Assembly: GCA_030407005.1 (NCBI GenBank)
Contig: JAUDYN010000003.1
Span: 3,162,001-3,226,000 of the forward strand
Origin: Desarmillaria ectypa
Taxonomy: Eukaryota; Basidiomycota; Agaricomycetes; Agaricales; Physalacriaceae
Direction of reading: 5' to 3'
DNA length: 64,000 nucleotides
In this document: positions 35,125 to 47,246 of the stretch, piece after piece
Layout of the letters: each line of letters begins with the position of its first letter
Numbering within the stretch: the stretch's first letter is position 1
Program-made: the position numbers and the translations under genes
Notes under the pieces: model-generated
Databases searched by the model: none
Seen by the model: the letters and a program-made list of their open reading frames with translations, nothing else
Told to the model about the DNA's origin: nothing

Positions 35125-36403
35125 ATGTCGGAGCTCGACCTCCAGTCCATTCTCAAGTTCACCGTTGCTCTTGCCTACGAGGCCGGCGATGTTATCCGCC
35201 AAGGCTCAGAAGCAATCCAGCTGGCTGGATCTAACGTAGACGAGAAGAAAAACTCAGTAGATCTCGTTACAGAGTACGATGTCAAGGTCGAGGAGCTTGT
35301 GAAGAAGAAGATCAGCGAAACGTATCCTTCGTTCAAATTGTGAGTGCTACATATACTAGTGTGCCTAGAGTTAGACATTTTTCTAGTATTGGAGAAGAAT
35401 CCTACGCTGCAGGATCTCGGCCAGAATGGACAGAAGAGCCCACATTCTGCGTTGACCCCATTGGTATACAATTCCAATTGTCTTCGTCGATAGGAACTCA
35501 TTCTTGAACAGACGGAACGACAAACTTTGTCCACGGTTTTCCCTGGGTCTGCATCTCTATCGGGCTTATCTACAAGCGTCACTCCGTCTTGGGCGTCATT
35601 TACAACCCCTTCCTCGACCTTCTGGTCAATCCCATTTGCTTTATTACGAGGAAGTGTACTTACAATAGTTCTAGTACACTGGCGTCAAAGGGACCGGTTC
35701 CTACGTTACACACGGCGGCCCCAGCGGTACCCCACGCAAGCTCCCATTTGCCAGTTCGCCTAAACCTCTCGCCTCGTTAAGCCAGGCCCAAATAGGTCGG
35801 TACTTCTTCTACCTTTACTCGGAATAGCTGAATCCGAGTATGCACAAATAGCTGTTGAATGGGGTAATGACCGCGCCTCGAAACCACTGACCTCCCGGTC
35901 GGAAAGCTTCCATCTTATTGCAGGAGACCCTTCTAACGGTGTCGTCGGAGGCCGGATGGCGCACTCGCTGCGGTCTATAGGGAGCTCGGCAATGAACTTT
36001 GCCATGGTTGCCCAGGGTGGACTGGATATGTACTGGTACGTAGTTCTGACCTCTTCTAGGCCTGCATCCTCAAGCTTTGTGTGCAGGGAAATTGGATGCT
36101 GGCCTTGGGATGTGAGCGCTGGGGTTTTGATAGCCCAGGAAGCAGGTGGGACTAGTAACAGGATCACATAAAGTGTATGCTGAGACGAAGGATACGCCGG
36201 CATTTGGTGATGTTGGTGAAGCTATTTTGATAGGACGGAAATACATCGTTGTTCGTGCGATCGGGGACACTGAGGTGAGTTGCTTCCTTTACCTATTCCG
36301 TAAATCGGTTTCATCCTATCGCTAGAAGGAGACAGGACGTGAGGCGCAGAAAAGGATCATTGGAGAATTCTACGATACCGTACAAGACTACGACGCATTG
36401 TAA
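35125..36403 (+). CDS. Inositol monophosphatase
   Basis: Mg-dependent, Li-sensitive-type phosphatase that releases free inositol from inositol phosphates. Several exons separated by introns of about 50 bp. Metal-ligand motifs are all present: [18 protein letters not shown] after the first intron (35390), [14 protein letters not shown] split by an intron (35455-35535) and [19 protein letters not shown] (36090-36150). The predicted length is near 300 residues, normal for the family. It lies 302 bp downstream of RidA on the same strand. Confidence 0.94.
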
Positions 36404-36647
36404 AGATGACCCTCTAGAGCACCCTAGCAACTCAGAAAGTTAATACCCCAAGCCCTCGTCTTCGGAGGACCCTCCATTCCAAACAGCGCAGCCTCCGATA
36501 GCATCAGACGTAAGGAATATCGACTCAGGGTATGATTCGATATCCCGAACATGTTTTAGGACATTTACAAATACCGATGGATATATAACAGCACAGTTAG
36601 AGCCCTGCCCAATACTCTTTCTTTCGTTCATCTACGACCTCACTATT
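36404..36647. other. Intergenic leader of the secreted-peptide gene
   Basis: 3' side of the phosphatase gene and promoter of the small secreted peptide. No other feature seen. Confidence 0.4.
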
Positions 36648-36877
36648 ATGAAGCTTACTTTCGTTCTCACATTCGCTGCTGCCGCTTTTACCGCCGTTGT
36701 TGCTACTCCTCTTGAAGGGGGTACAAATGCTGCTAGGATGGCACGCGGATTACCGCCGAACCCTCCTGCGTTCATGAGTGAGTGTGTTTATCTTTTAGCT
36801 CGCCAGATCTAACAGCGGCTTTTGCATCTCTAGAGCGCGCCCTACAAGCCCGCGCATCGCCAATATTCCGCCCGTAA
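36648..36877 (+). CDS. Small secreted peptide precursor with dibasic site
   Basis: A two-exon gene (36648-36777, 36834-36877) of 57 residues. Residues 1-19 are a clear signal peptide (MKLTFVLTFAAAAFTAVVA), cut before TPLEGG. The mature part has TNAARMARGLPPNPP, a motif I associate with small secreted proteins of mushroom-forming fungi. A Lys-Arg pair at residues 44-45, a Kex2-type site, would free the C-terminal 12 residues ALQARASPIFRP. It has no Cys, so it is not a classic effector or hydrophobin, and no CaaX end, so it is not a lipopeptide mating pheromone. The function is unknown. Confidence 0.7.
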
Positions 36878-38371
36878 GAGGTATCGTGTTGTATCTGCTG
36901 GTGAGTCGATCTCGATTTCGTAGAGAGAGCGCGTGTATTGATTTCCAAAGATAGCTTAAGTCATCTGGACTCCAATCCTCTTCCACTATAGACATTTCCA
37001 CCCTCCCTTATCTGACCAACACCTACCCATCATCATTTTCGCGAGACCGCCCACTTTCCTTTCCTTTCCTCCTTTCTTCTTGTATCTTAAACCCTTTACA
37101 TATATTCCGTGATGCCTTGAAGGCTGCGATCACCTTGGTGTGGTGCATGTGAAACGGCGATTTCGAAAATCGATATGCAATTGAGGCGGGACTTTCGAAT
37201 TGCACTGGTCAAGGGAATTGGTCCCTAGGCGAGGCGGCGCATGCGCATTTGAGATTGCCAGCGTTTCAGTTTACCTGGATCTTGGACCGTTCAAGTATCT
37301 CAGTATTTGCTTTGTTTCATGAGAACAGATGGCTGCAGTGATTATCTTTTTTATTTATTTTTGGATGCTGTCCCAGTTACCATCAAGTAAATGAGCCAGG
37401 AGCAGGTACGCTGTTAAATAAACTGCTCCTTTTCGAGCACAAAAGTTTGTCTGCCAACTGAATTGTCTAGATGTTTTTCGGACGACTTTTGATGAAGAGA
37501 CGTTGCTAGACATGAAAAATTTACAAGGGGCGTGTCGGCTCTTTTTCGGGGAAGGACCACGGTTCCGTTAGGATACGATCAAATACTAGTAAAATAGCAC
37601 TGCGTGCCTATTTGCGGTGCTGTGGCCTGAATGATGGCTACGTTCTTGATTGATTCATAAATCACTGCTCCACAACGTCGTCCGTATCATGATGTATTAC
37701 AACATGGGAGGGAGGGGGAGTTGCTTATACATGCCTCTCGCGAATGGGACAGAGGACAGACCTCCTCTTGACAATTGAGACTCGAATGGGCAGGGTGGGA
37801 GGATCGAGAATCGGTAGTGATGGTGTTCAAGTCGCTGATCCTTATCCAGGTTCGGTTAACCGGGCCGGATTGGAGCAGCCTGTTGACTTTCTACTTCCAC
37901 AAGGACCCATGTGCTACTCCTATATGCCTGAGCAATTACGCCATATTGTGAAAATAGGAACATCCCAAACTCTGTGGCTGCTCCCAGGCCGTACGGCACT
38001 TTCTACGTACACGGAAGGAATTAGGTGAATGCAATTCTATCTTTAATGTTTTCCTGCCCGCTCATCAAGCGCTATACGAAAGAAACTATATGACGGCCAG
38101 GAGAGTTGTGATATGCATTCAATTGGTGGTTAAGCAAGTTATGTCACCCAACAAGAACAAAGCTCTTTGGCAGGCGTTAGACTCAAAAAAGGATGTATTT
38201 GTGGTGTATTCCTTCTCCATTAGAGCCTTGAAGCATCAGGATAACGAAAATATGGAGTCCTACCGCCCAACTTGATTCCCTCTCTTACGATCGCCATTTC
38301 GTGGCAGGGCGAAGAGCCCACTCATCCGTACTTGCTCGGGTGCATGACACGCAAGATCCCTTCGTCGCACT
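36878..38371. other. Stretch without a firm gene
   Basis: Contains the 3' region of the secreted-peptide gene. Frames at 37744-38028 and 38090-38275 may include 5' exons of the following membrane-protein gene, because that gene lacks a signal peptide at its first in-frame ATG. I could not establish a splice path. Confidence 0.4.
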
Positions 38372-40024
38372 ATGCTATGCAAACATCTTGAGCAACGTGA
38401 CTACCCTCTTGACATCTCTGTTTTTGCCTCTAGGTTTTCCACGGAGAGTTCTCTTTTGACGAACTTTATCTGGGGGAACAATCAGCACGGAAACATCATT
38501 CATTCGTCTACTGGGACGTCGACATCGACTACTACGTCCTCAGGTCCCACAGATACATCCAGCAGCGAGAGAAAGGAAAGTCCGGATAGCACGGAAGATA
38601 CAGGTGGTAGCTCCACAGAATCAAGGACCGGAGTTTCGACCACTGGTCCGTCGGATGGCCTGTACAAATCAGTCACTTATTCATCGACAAGCATTTGGAG
38701 AGGTGTTTCTAGCACTACTCAGAAAAATGGGCATGGCAGTTCTTCGTCGTCCACCAAGAGTGGCAGCTCGTCGGCGAATACCTTGAGCGCGCCATCGTCA
38801 AGGCCCAGTAATGTGCTCCACCCTACCCCCGCGACCACCTCAGATACTACCTCCGAGCCAGTTTCCTACTATTCTGCACCTGGCAGTAACTCTATCATAA
38901 CCACGACTACCTACAGTCTTGTCAACGTCATTCCCACGACAACGTTGATGTCTTATATGCTGTCAAGTTCGACCTTTAATCGACCTAACGGGCAGAACAC
39001 AGGAGGTTCTCTCACCTCTACTTCAGCGAGCTCACCAGAAAATCCCACGGTTACGAATGATGGTTTCCTTCCAAGCTCATCTGATGTTAGTCAACGTGAG
39101 GGAATTTCTTCTGGTGCAGTTGCCGCGATCTCGGTAATTGGTGCAGCTATCCTAGCGGTACTCCTTCTACTTCTCATCCGCCGATATCGCCGGGTTAGAC
39201 GGAAATGGCGGCTTGCCCATATACATCGCGCGGGATGGAGCAGTACTTTTAGCTCAGGAGGTAGATCTGACGACGTTTCTTCTGCCGTCACCTCCTATGT
39301 AAACAGGATGCCTCTTTCCTTTGCAGAGCCTGTTCCCCCTCCCATGGCAGAAATACGTGATGACCATGGGCTGTCAACGCGCAACCCCGGCAAACCAAGG
39401 TACTCCACGCATCCTCCACGACCCCTTCTCATCGACGTAAAGGTTTCCTCCCATTCAGACACTCGCAACAGTGCTCACATAAATGCCATTCCAAGTAACT
39501 TCAACTCATCTTACCTTGTATTACCTGATGGCCTCACCCAATTGCAACCGGAGATTGCGACACCCATGTCTGTCCGTCCTTTCACTCCCTCAGAATCCTT
39601 TTCGTTTCCCAAGCCACCTTCGAATGGGGAGTGGATTAAAATTCCGGATAGAGATAGTCTCGGCACGGCCCTCAGCTCAAGCACCGAAATGTATCCACCG
39701 AGTCCCACGAATCCCTTCTCTGAGTCTGAGTCGCCTGTAACTCCTGAATTCTCCGCAGTAGAAACGATCCACCGGACATTCGTGCCCTCCTTGTATGATG
39801 AATTGTCTGTATCCATCGGAGACCGTGTCAAGGTCTTAGAAGTCTTTGACGATGGCTGGGCTATGGTGGAGAAGATTCCCGAGGGAAATGGTAAAGGGAA
39901 CGAGGTGGACCTAGAGCCTGGGTTGATCCCCATCGATTGCCTAAGGATGACAAGTGATACTCTCCCGCATCTTTTGGCCTGGAAGGGGATAAGCAGTCAG
40001 ATATCGCCAAACGTTGCCGTTTGA
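38372..40024 (+). CDS. Mucin-like single-pass membrane protein with cytoplasmic SH3 domain
   Basis: A 550-codon open frame, probably the main exon of a surface protein. The N-terminal half is a Ser/Thr-rich, probably O-glycosylated stalk (38500-39090). One TM helix follows (AAISVIGAAILAVLLLLLI, about 39121-39177), then a stop-transfer block rich in Arg (RRYRRVRRKWR). The cytoplasmic tail ends with an SH3 domain (HRTFVPSLYDELSVSIGD with ALYDY-like shape, GWAMVEK, PGLIPIDCLRM, about 39769-39950). The architecture suggests a sensor or adaptor at the cell surface, comparable in plan to yeast Sho1 or Fus1 but not clearly homologous. The signal peptide is not in this frame, so an upstream exon is likely. 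The ATG used is only the first in frame. Confidence 0.75.
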   Translation: MLCKHLEQRDYPLDISVFASRFSTESSLLTNFIWGNNQHGNIIHSSTGTSTSTTTSSGPTDTSSSERKESPDSTEDTGGSSTESRTGVSTTGPSDGLYKSVTYSSTSIWRGVSSTTQKNGHGSSSSSTKSGSSSANTLSAPSSRPSNVLHPTPATTSDTTSEPVSYYSAPGSNSIITTTTYSLVNVIPTTTLMSYMLSSSTFNRPNGQNTGGSLTSTSASSPENPTVTNDGFLPSSSDVSQREGISSGAVAAISVIGAAILAVLLLLLIRRYRRVRRKWRLAHIHRAGWSSTFSSGGRSDDVSSAVTSYVNRMPLSFAEPVPPPMAEIRDDHGLSTRNPGKPRYSTHPPRPLLIDVKVSSHSDTRNSAHINAIPSNFNSSYLVLPDGLTQLQPEIATPMSVRPFTPSESFSFPKPPSNGEWIKIPDRDSLGTALSSSTEMYPPSPTNPFSESESPVTPEFSAVETIHRTFVPSLYDELSVSIGDRVKVLEVFDDGWAMVEKIPEGNGKGNEVDLEPGLIPIDCLRMTSDTLPHLLAWKGISSQISPNVAV

Positions 40025-40429
40025 AAGTGCAGGTGATTTCCTGTTCGTCTATTCATGGGCTCACCGTTTCCAACAGATCTTCGCTTTCGAGTTTCATGGA
40101 TACGCTGTGTGAAATGATCACATTTATTTCTTTTGATACCATAATTGTATTTCATCACGCTGACACTCGCATGCAGCAAGGGCAAGCTCAGCACCGGCTT
40201 TTTTCCGTGCTTGCCGCTTCGCTTTCGACGCGGTTTTTATTCACACTAAAATACCACTTCCGAATCATATAAGCACCCGAACTTAGTCCACCCATACTGC
40301 TTAGAATTTCAGGCTTGGCACAACAAGCAAGGCCGTTTCTACGTAATCATTTTGTTTCACAAATTATTTCAGCATATGAAACACAGCCGTCCTCAAGCTC
40401 AAGCAAATCAAACGAGCCAAAACATACAA

Positions 40430-42711
40430 CTAGGATTTTACACCCAAAAATAACAGCCCACGCTTCGTCATCTCAACAGCTGACTCCAACTCTCTCACAT
40501 GCGCTGCCGTCCACCGCTCTTCGGGTTGCAGCGCATCGCTGAGCTTGCCACTCCGTATGGCAGTCTCAAAAGCTGCTTTTCGTGCATTTAACGCGGCCAT
40601 ACGACGTGGATCGGAGTGACCGGTGAAGATTATTAATGCCGTTCGCGAAGGCAGCGCACTGTGGAGCGCCTTAAGGTGTGCATTGAGGACGTCTAAGACC
40701 GCACCGAGCTGTGCAGCTGACGGTGGTGGTGCCGACTCTGAAGGTGGAGAATCAGAAGATTGTTTTGGCGTAGTCCCTACATCACTATTAGCGTAAGCTC
40801 GAAAAACAGACTAGGGGTTACTCACACCCTAGTATATTGGCCAGTGCCATGAACCTCGCGAATACGAAATTATGCGATGGGACAACCTCTAGTAGGGCTT
40901 TGAGCACCTCATCATCGTCCTTACACCCTATACTTGTTGTTGCCTTGTTGCCGTGCATCACACTTGGATTCCCGTGGTCAATCACAGCACCTTTGGTACT
41001 GCCCACCGGTCCTCCTGCCCTCCGTTTTGACCTCGTCAATCGTTCAAAGATCGATTCATAATCAGTCTTGAATTCACCAAATGAGGGGCCATTGTCTAAC
41101 TTTCTCTTGAGTAAATCCACGCACGCACGCGCATCTTCTTCCGGGTCGTGTCCACCCTCACCACGCGTTTGGATCTCGCGTCCACACCACTTTTTAGTGA
41201 GCCAAGCTAAGCCGGGTTTTAGAGGGCGGCCACGAGGGTGGTGGAATATGACAGCTGTGTCGATGCAGAAAGGGTGGCAGAGTTTAAGGGCTCGTAGATC
41301 CGACTCGAGAGAATGGCCAAGAAGGATGGGAGTTAAGAACGGAGTTGGGGAAGGGTCAGTGGCTGGTGGGCCCAGGATGCGGAGAAGGTGCGCTTGGACT
41401 TGCGACAGCGTCGTCGTCACGGGAGCCAAAGCCTCAGCCGTGATACCTGACCATCTACTTGGATGTCAGTTAAATTCCTTCAGTGCCGTAAAACCGTCCT
41501 ACCGTGTCAGGTAGTCCGTGATAGGTTTGGAAGGCTTGACTAGTTGGTCATATATCACGGTTCCGGAGCGGAAATCGATGATGCAAACTCTTGCTAGTTC
41601 TTTGCCGTCTTGTGTCATACACTATATCAACACGGATCAATAACGGATGGACCAGTGGAATGCAGACTTTACCATTTCACAATCTAGGGAATATATTTTT
41701 CGAGTGGGCTTCTTCTGATCTGGTGCTGTCAAAAGGCTTTCCCTAGGCTCTTCTGGTGTTTCCACCCAGGTATCGTCCGGCTTCTGGAATACGTCTGCCG
41801 TATATGATGGGATAGGGTAGTCATGCTCAATCATCTGCTCTTTGGTTAATAGATACTGCACAGGGTCATGACTTTGTAGACGTTCTGCTGCAACTATGCG
41901 TCAGAAGGACGAAAACAAAGAAAGTGAGAATTACAATTTTCTTTTTGCTCCTCCCGTTTCTTCTTCTCCGTCGCGCTGATCGGTACAGTAAAGAAAGTGT
42001 TCAGAACGCTATGCATGCGGGTCTGGTCACCGGGTGCACGAGTTGGGCAGGCGTGGCTAAATGTAGAAGCAATGAAAGAGACGTTGGTAGTCGGACCTCC
42101 CGACGCGACCTTGGGTGGTAAAGGTATCGGTATAGGAACGTTGGGGTTGACTAGGAGAGACGTTGGAAATGGAGGTAACGAGAGAAGTTCTGTAGTAAGT
42201 CCCGGAATGAGGAGGACAATAACCTTTGGAATCAAGGGTGTGTTCTGCATCAAATATGTGAACATGGATCCAACGTTTACGGCGACAAACTCACGTCTAT
42301 TCGTAACCAGTTCGGCGGTGGCGCATCCGCAATAATATGCAGAGAAAGATCGCGAATTTCCTGTTATTCAAATATGAAAAGTATCAACAACATGGAGCGG
42401 AGAAACTCACCTCTATCCCTATGGCACGGTGTCGTTGAGTGATATCCGCATTCGAGTACATGAATCGCGGCACTGTCATCTGTACGCATGCAAGGATAAG
42501 TCCCGGAACCAATCGTGGAAGAATTTTCACGCACATCCATCTTCACCGCCGTTTTCTTGGCCTTCTTCTGTTTCCTCCTCTCCACCTTTGTCCATTCGCC
42601 CTCGTCCTCCACGGCGGCATCATTCACCACCTGCTCCGCAACTGCTTTCAACACTTTCGTCTTCTTTAACTTGGGTTCTGCCCTGTCCGGCGAGAGTTGG
42701 GCCCTTTTCAT
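40430..42711 (-). CDS. DEDDh RNA exonuclease, Rex/REXO1 family
   Basis: 3'-5' exoribonuclease acting in rRNA, 5S/tRNA or snRNA trimming in the nucleus. The N-terminus is Lys-rich (KLKKTKV, RRKQKKAKK), a likely nuclear signal. Catalytic motifs are in order: ExoI YSLDCEMV (about 41690), ExoII GHSLESDLRALK (about 41285-41320) and ExoIII GGHDPEEDARACVDL (about 41115-41160, giving the His and Asp). A C-terminal extension ends FLGVKS at 40430. At least five introns are inferred. It starts 120 bp from the divergent HIT zinc-finger gene. Both products would act in nuclear RNA maturation. Confidence 0.9.
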
Positions 42712-42831
42712 GAGAGTGCAGAGGAATATTCGAGTTGAATTCGAAATTATTTTACGGACTGGTTGTGTTTGCCATCAGCGTGTGGTTTCTTGCCGTAAAA
42801 AGCATTCACCGCCAAATTAAAATTTCTCTCC

Positions 42832-43636
42832 ATGCCGCGCTCAACTCGACGTCCGCTATGCCAGATCTGCTCTTCTAATGAGTCCAAGTACACATGTTCC
42901 GGGTGCCGCATTGTATAGTGAGTATTTCTAAAATATTTAATGACGCTCGTTCATCCTCTCGAAGTTGCTCGGTCCCTTGTTATAAGGAACATAAAGGTGT
43001 CCATACTTGGCTTTGCTTCCGTTCTCAAAGTTGATATATTTCAAGCTTCGTCATGCGGCACTTCTCTCGCGTCTACCGCTACCGAAAATGTTACCCCTCT
43101 TGAATCATTGACGCGTAAGGGTATCTCTGACGGGAATCAACGACGTTTAACGCCTTCCAGCACCGGCCGTAAAAGACATATCTGCAGATGTTGAGGAACC
43201 AAAACCGTTGCGCTCCCTGACATCACTTAGTTGGCCTTACGTCCCAGAACAAAGTGTATATCCCGACCCGTTGCAAAGAGATGACCCTAAACCTCTCCAA
43301 TTACATCAGTACGAAGCTATAGGTACGAGCTCGCCTCCCTCATCCGACCCCACAATCAAATGTTTGATAGCCATGTCTCCGACGATTCGCAAAGTGCTAT
43401 CAACTCACCCAAACCTACCCGTCCTCCTGAGATCGATCGACAATCTCCGCGGCCAAAGTCGAGACCTTGCCCTCCAGCGTGCCCTCGGCGTCACGGATCC
43501 TCAGTTGGTTGACAGAACGCGCCCAGTGCAATTAGAAGAAGATGTTCTCGCTTTGAGAGCTCTCGCAGAAGCCGTAGAGGACGCAGTTAGAGGGGAACAG
43601 AAAGATGCACTAGGCCTCAACTGGGGGGACAACTAA
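42832..43636 (+). CDS. HIT-type zinc-finger protein, Hit1/ZNHIT3-like
   Basis: Probable box C/D snoRNP assembly factor. The first exon (42832-42917) encodes CQICSSNESKYTCSGC, and the second (about 42965) begins CSVPCYKEHK. Together they form the treble-clef zf-HIT with its eight metal ligands. The C-terminal exon carries TIRKVLSTHPNLPVLLRSID and ALQRALGV, then LALRALAEAVEDAVRG and LGLNWGD, which fits fungal Hit1-like C-termini. Middle exon borders (43000-43210) are uncertain. Confidence 0.82.
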
Positions 43637-45970
43637 TCCTCTATGATGACATATCCACCATATTCATTCTTGTATGGAAGAGCTCGGCTATCTCTTCAAC
43701 ACTGTCGTACAATCTCCTCAGTGGCCATAGTAAGGTACCCAGCTTATGGACCGCCAAACCCATTAAAATACGTGGTCCGGGAGGTCAGTGATCCAAGGAT
43801 ATCAGGTTCTACGCTAATTTCGTTCAATCTAGGACATATATAGATTCTGTACACAATGAATAACACAAGCATTCGTGCTTGATCCAACTCCACTGTTATC
43901 AGAAATGGAGTATGCGCGCATCATGAACCCTCAATTTATCAACCTCCAGAAATGTGAAGACTAGTGGTGTGCCTATCCTTTTATCCAACCCTTGATGAAC
44001 GAAGATCCGTCCTTCATCTTTGAATCGCGACTGGAGAGGCGAGCTCTCGAACATCATAGAAGATCTGTACATTCAAATGGCTTTTCGTCATATGTTGTGT
44101 ACCTCTCGCTAGATTTGGGGTCCGTTTTCTTTACTCATACGAAGATGTGTCCTTTGACTAGATTTATTTCCACGAATGGATTTTATGCACTCGATGACCT
44201 ATGAGGATGCCGAGGTGTTGCGAATGCACTCGGTGGAATGTGCTGAAAACCATGGGGCATCATAATAAGGGTCCTCCCATTGCTTCCATCCTAAGAACAT
44301 TCGGGTCTATTTTCGAAGTAATACTACCGCAGCGGATGGATTGGTTCATCGGCGGTACGTATATACATGTCATCTACTTGATGCTGATCAAAGCACCTGC
44401 AGCAAGATTTCCTTGCCCACGGGGAAAGACGTGCAGACGGAACACTACTCTGTGCCATTGATTGTGCATCGGGGAATGGTTTTGTTCATCTCCGCAATTC
44501 CTGTCATAAACACCGTTCGCAGACCGTAGATTGTCAAGGCCTATTTTCTAGGTGCGTATGTATCCGATAGGTCATAGCGTAGGACTCAGCAACACGAGGC
44601 TAAGATGCGCAGGTGGTCTGTGGCGTCATGTATTTGACAACTACTTGCTTTGCTGGGATATAATCTAGCAATCGGCACGACTCAGGGTTTGAAATACTTG
44701 GGTAGTCTAGACTTGGTCTCGAGTACTGGTCCGTTAGTTGTTAAGTTATTACCTGGAACGCTTGATGCCCTACACCACGTCTGGATTTTAGTTTCCCATG
44801 GCCATACCTTACGCTGAAGCCACACATTCTTCCGCGAAGAACTGCGAGTGAACTTCGACGCATGCAACACTAGACTTTCCATCCACGAGTACGTCCAATA
44901 AGGTTACAGTGCATGCCTCAAGTCAACGTATTGCTCGTTTAACAGCACCATCTGTGCCCTTTATGGCTTTCATAAAACTCAAACCATTTTTGACGGGCTT
45001 CTATATATTGATTCTGATAGACCACTTGGTGAATATTATTCTATCTGTGCTACGGCCCTTGCACACTTTCCACCTTGGAAAATAAAGGATGCGTGCGCTT
45101 GTACTTAGTCACCAGTATACTTATCAATACTTATCTCCCCTACCGCTCGCACTTACCGCACCTGATGTAATGCACCTACCTTCTATAGTCTATACGTATG
45201 TTTCATGTCATACGGTGCGCATATGAACCGGAGGTACTCAGGTGATAACAGTACTTATATGTCCACACTTAAGATACTCTACACCAAGCGAGTAAAGTCT
45301 CTGTGCGCGATCGTAGCTTGATTCTGCAGTCGATCTTAGCTTGTGAAGCAGTGTTTTCTGCAAAAAAGCTGTTGTATCGTGATCGGATACTTTTATGGGA
45401 GATTATAACATGGTTATCACAGATACTCATCATGTTAAGCGGGCATCGCGTACTTACTTATGTGCTTATGTACATGCGCAGCTTCGCCTCATGGTCATGA
45501 TTCCGTCATTCTCTCGACGACTTGATAATATTCGGCAATTTATAAGGTCAGGTTGTCGCGGGCGCGAGGACTCACGGCAGCATATACATTTAGACACGTC
45601 AAAATATTCGCAGCAGAAAGAAAAGAACTCCCGCTAGAATTCGATGCTATTTCAGACTCTCCGAGCATACGTGCATGACGTTATCTCTATGAATCTCTCT
45701 GACATAAATCTCGCTCGTGATCTAGGTGATAACACGTCCTCCGGAGTAAGCTGGGGCTCCACAGGGTTCCACCTATCGATACGCAGTTCAATAGTGTGAA
45801 GTTATGACATAATGAGGTACGAAGCTGCGGGTTAAGTTCCCCTGGAATTTTTTGCCTGAATACAGGCATAAGATCGGAAAATCAAATTCGTGATGAAGCG
45901 CGAAATTTAATTTCCGGAAATATCTAAGTATAGGCATGGACGCCGATCTCGATCCTTGGCTGTGGTACAT
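43637..45970. other. 2.3-kb stretch without recognisable genes
   Basis: All frames are short and none shows a family motif on either strand. No LTR, terminal inverted repeat or tandem array was spotted. It may be long intergenic DNA or eroded sequence. Confidence 0.45.
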
Positions 45971-45973
45971 GCG

Positions 45974-47246
45974 CTAACAATTTGAAGCAGTACTCTTTCT
46001 ACGCTCGAATCCCTTAATGCGAAAGACGGACCACAGGCTCCTTTTCTTGGTGGTGTCGAGCTGTCCTGACGAGACCGTAGGGTCCGAAAACCTACTCGGC
46101 GGCGTATTGACCTCTCTCGAATCCGCACCCTGTCTACTAAACCCATACAACCCTTCCATGTCTAACGGACCAGCGAAAGTGTTATTGGAATGTCTATATT
46201 CTGCTTCTGATGGACCCATGGGTAAATCACCATTTGGCATCATTGAGACCTGGCTCGTAGTACCATCATGTCTGATGGTTCTCGGGTACGGATCGTCACG
46301 GCTTCTCACGGAAACCATGGATGTCGATGAACAAGGGCTCTCATGTGAGCGAGGTGGAAGGGTCACTGATGAAGGTGGTATTTCCAAGAAGTCAGAGGCC
46401 CCCCGGGTTTTGCGTCGCCGATATAGGCATCGGCACAGAAGAACGAGCAGAACGATAAGGTCCAGGATTACTAGCACGATACCCGAGATACCTCCGACAA
46501 CAAATAACATACTGACAGAATTTTTTCTGAAATCGGGCCTTCGGAACACATGAACGTTCCCGCTGACAATGCGGAGACACGATGACTCACTGTGCGTCGG
46601 TAGATGAGTGTGTTACCGTGGTTGATGTTGCTGTCTTGGTTTGGATGATGGTCGTTGCTTCAGTCTCCGTGGATTGGATCAGTATGGTTTCAGTGTATGT
46701 TGTGGGAGGTAGCATCGTCGTAAGGTGGGTTGTTTCCATAATGGTTACTACGACGATGGGAGACAGCACGGTAGTCGTTGCCTGAGAAGTTATGACCACA
46801 GTCTTGGTACGAGTCACAGAAGGCTCAGTGGAGATAACCCTCGTTGAAGAAAGTGGTGGAGAGCGTGCGGTGGGCGTGAATGAGGGAGAGAAATCCGACG
46901 TCCCTGAAGCGACCACAGGAGAACTGTTAATATTTATACTAGTTGTCCGATTTGTGTTCGAAAGTGACGTGTTCCGTGAGGACGTTGATGTGGAGGTTGC
47001 ACTGGTATCTTGGAGGGGAAGGAAGGGGAATGGCAGTGGGCGAATAAGCGAAGGAGGAAACGTGCTTCTTGTTGATCTTGAGAAAAAAGTAGCTGTATCA
47101 TGATGTCCGGGAGAGGGACGCGCAGAAGTGGGTGATAAAGATGAAGGGAGAGATGAATGACATTTTGGACCTCTGGTTTTGGGATGTCCTTGACCACTGA
47201 CTCCAATGATTAACCACGATTGAAACTCGCGGAAAAAATGACTCAC
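45974..47246 (-). CDS. Mucin-like single-pass membrane protein, N-terminal part unresolved
   Basis: Ser/Thr-rich ectodomain (47050-46590, with runs such as TSTSTSSRNTS and repeated TTT-x-x pairs). An intron (about 46533-46581) leads to an exon encoding a TM helix (GGISGIVLVILDLIVLLVLL, about 46450-46515), a CRCLYRRRK stop-transfer and a 160-residue Ser/Arg/Pro-rich cytoplasmic tail ending SKGFERRKSTASNC-like at 45974. It has the same plan as the 38372 protein but no SH3 domain. The ectodomain start probably lies in frames between 47304 and 47879, but I could not confirm the joins or a signal peptide. Function unknown. Confidence 0.6.

Noticed and set aside
46017..47103. Plus-strand open frames of 178 and 103 codons
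   Set aside because: They are antisense to the mucin-like membrane protein, whose TM helix and Ser/Thr stalk make better sense.
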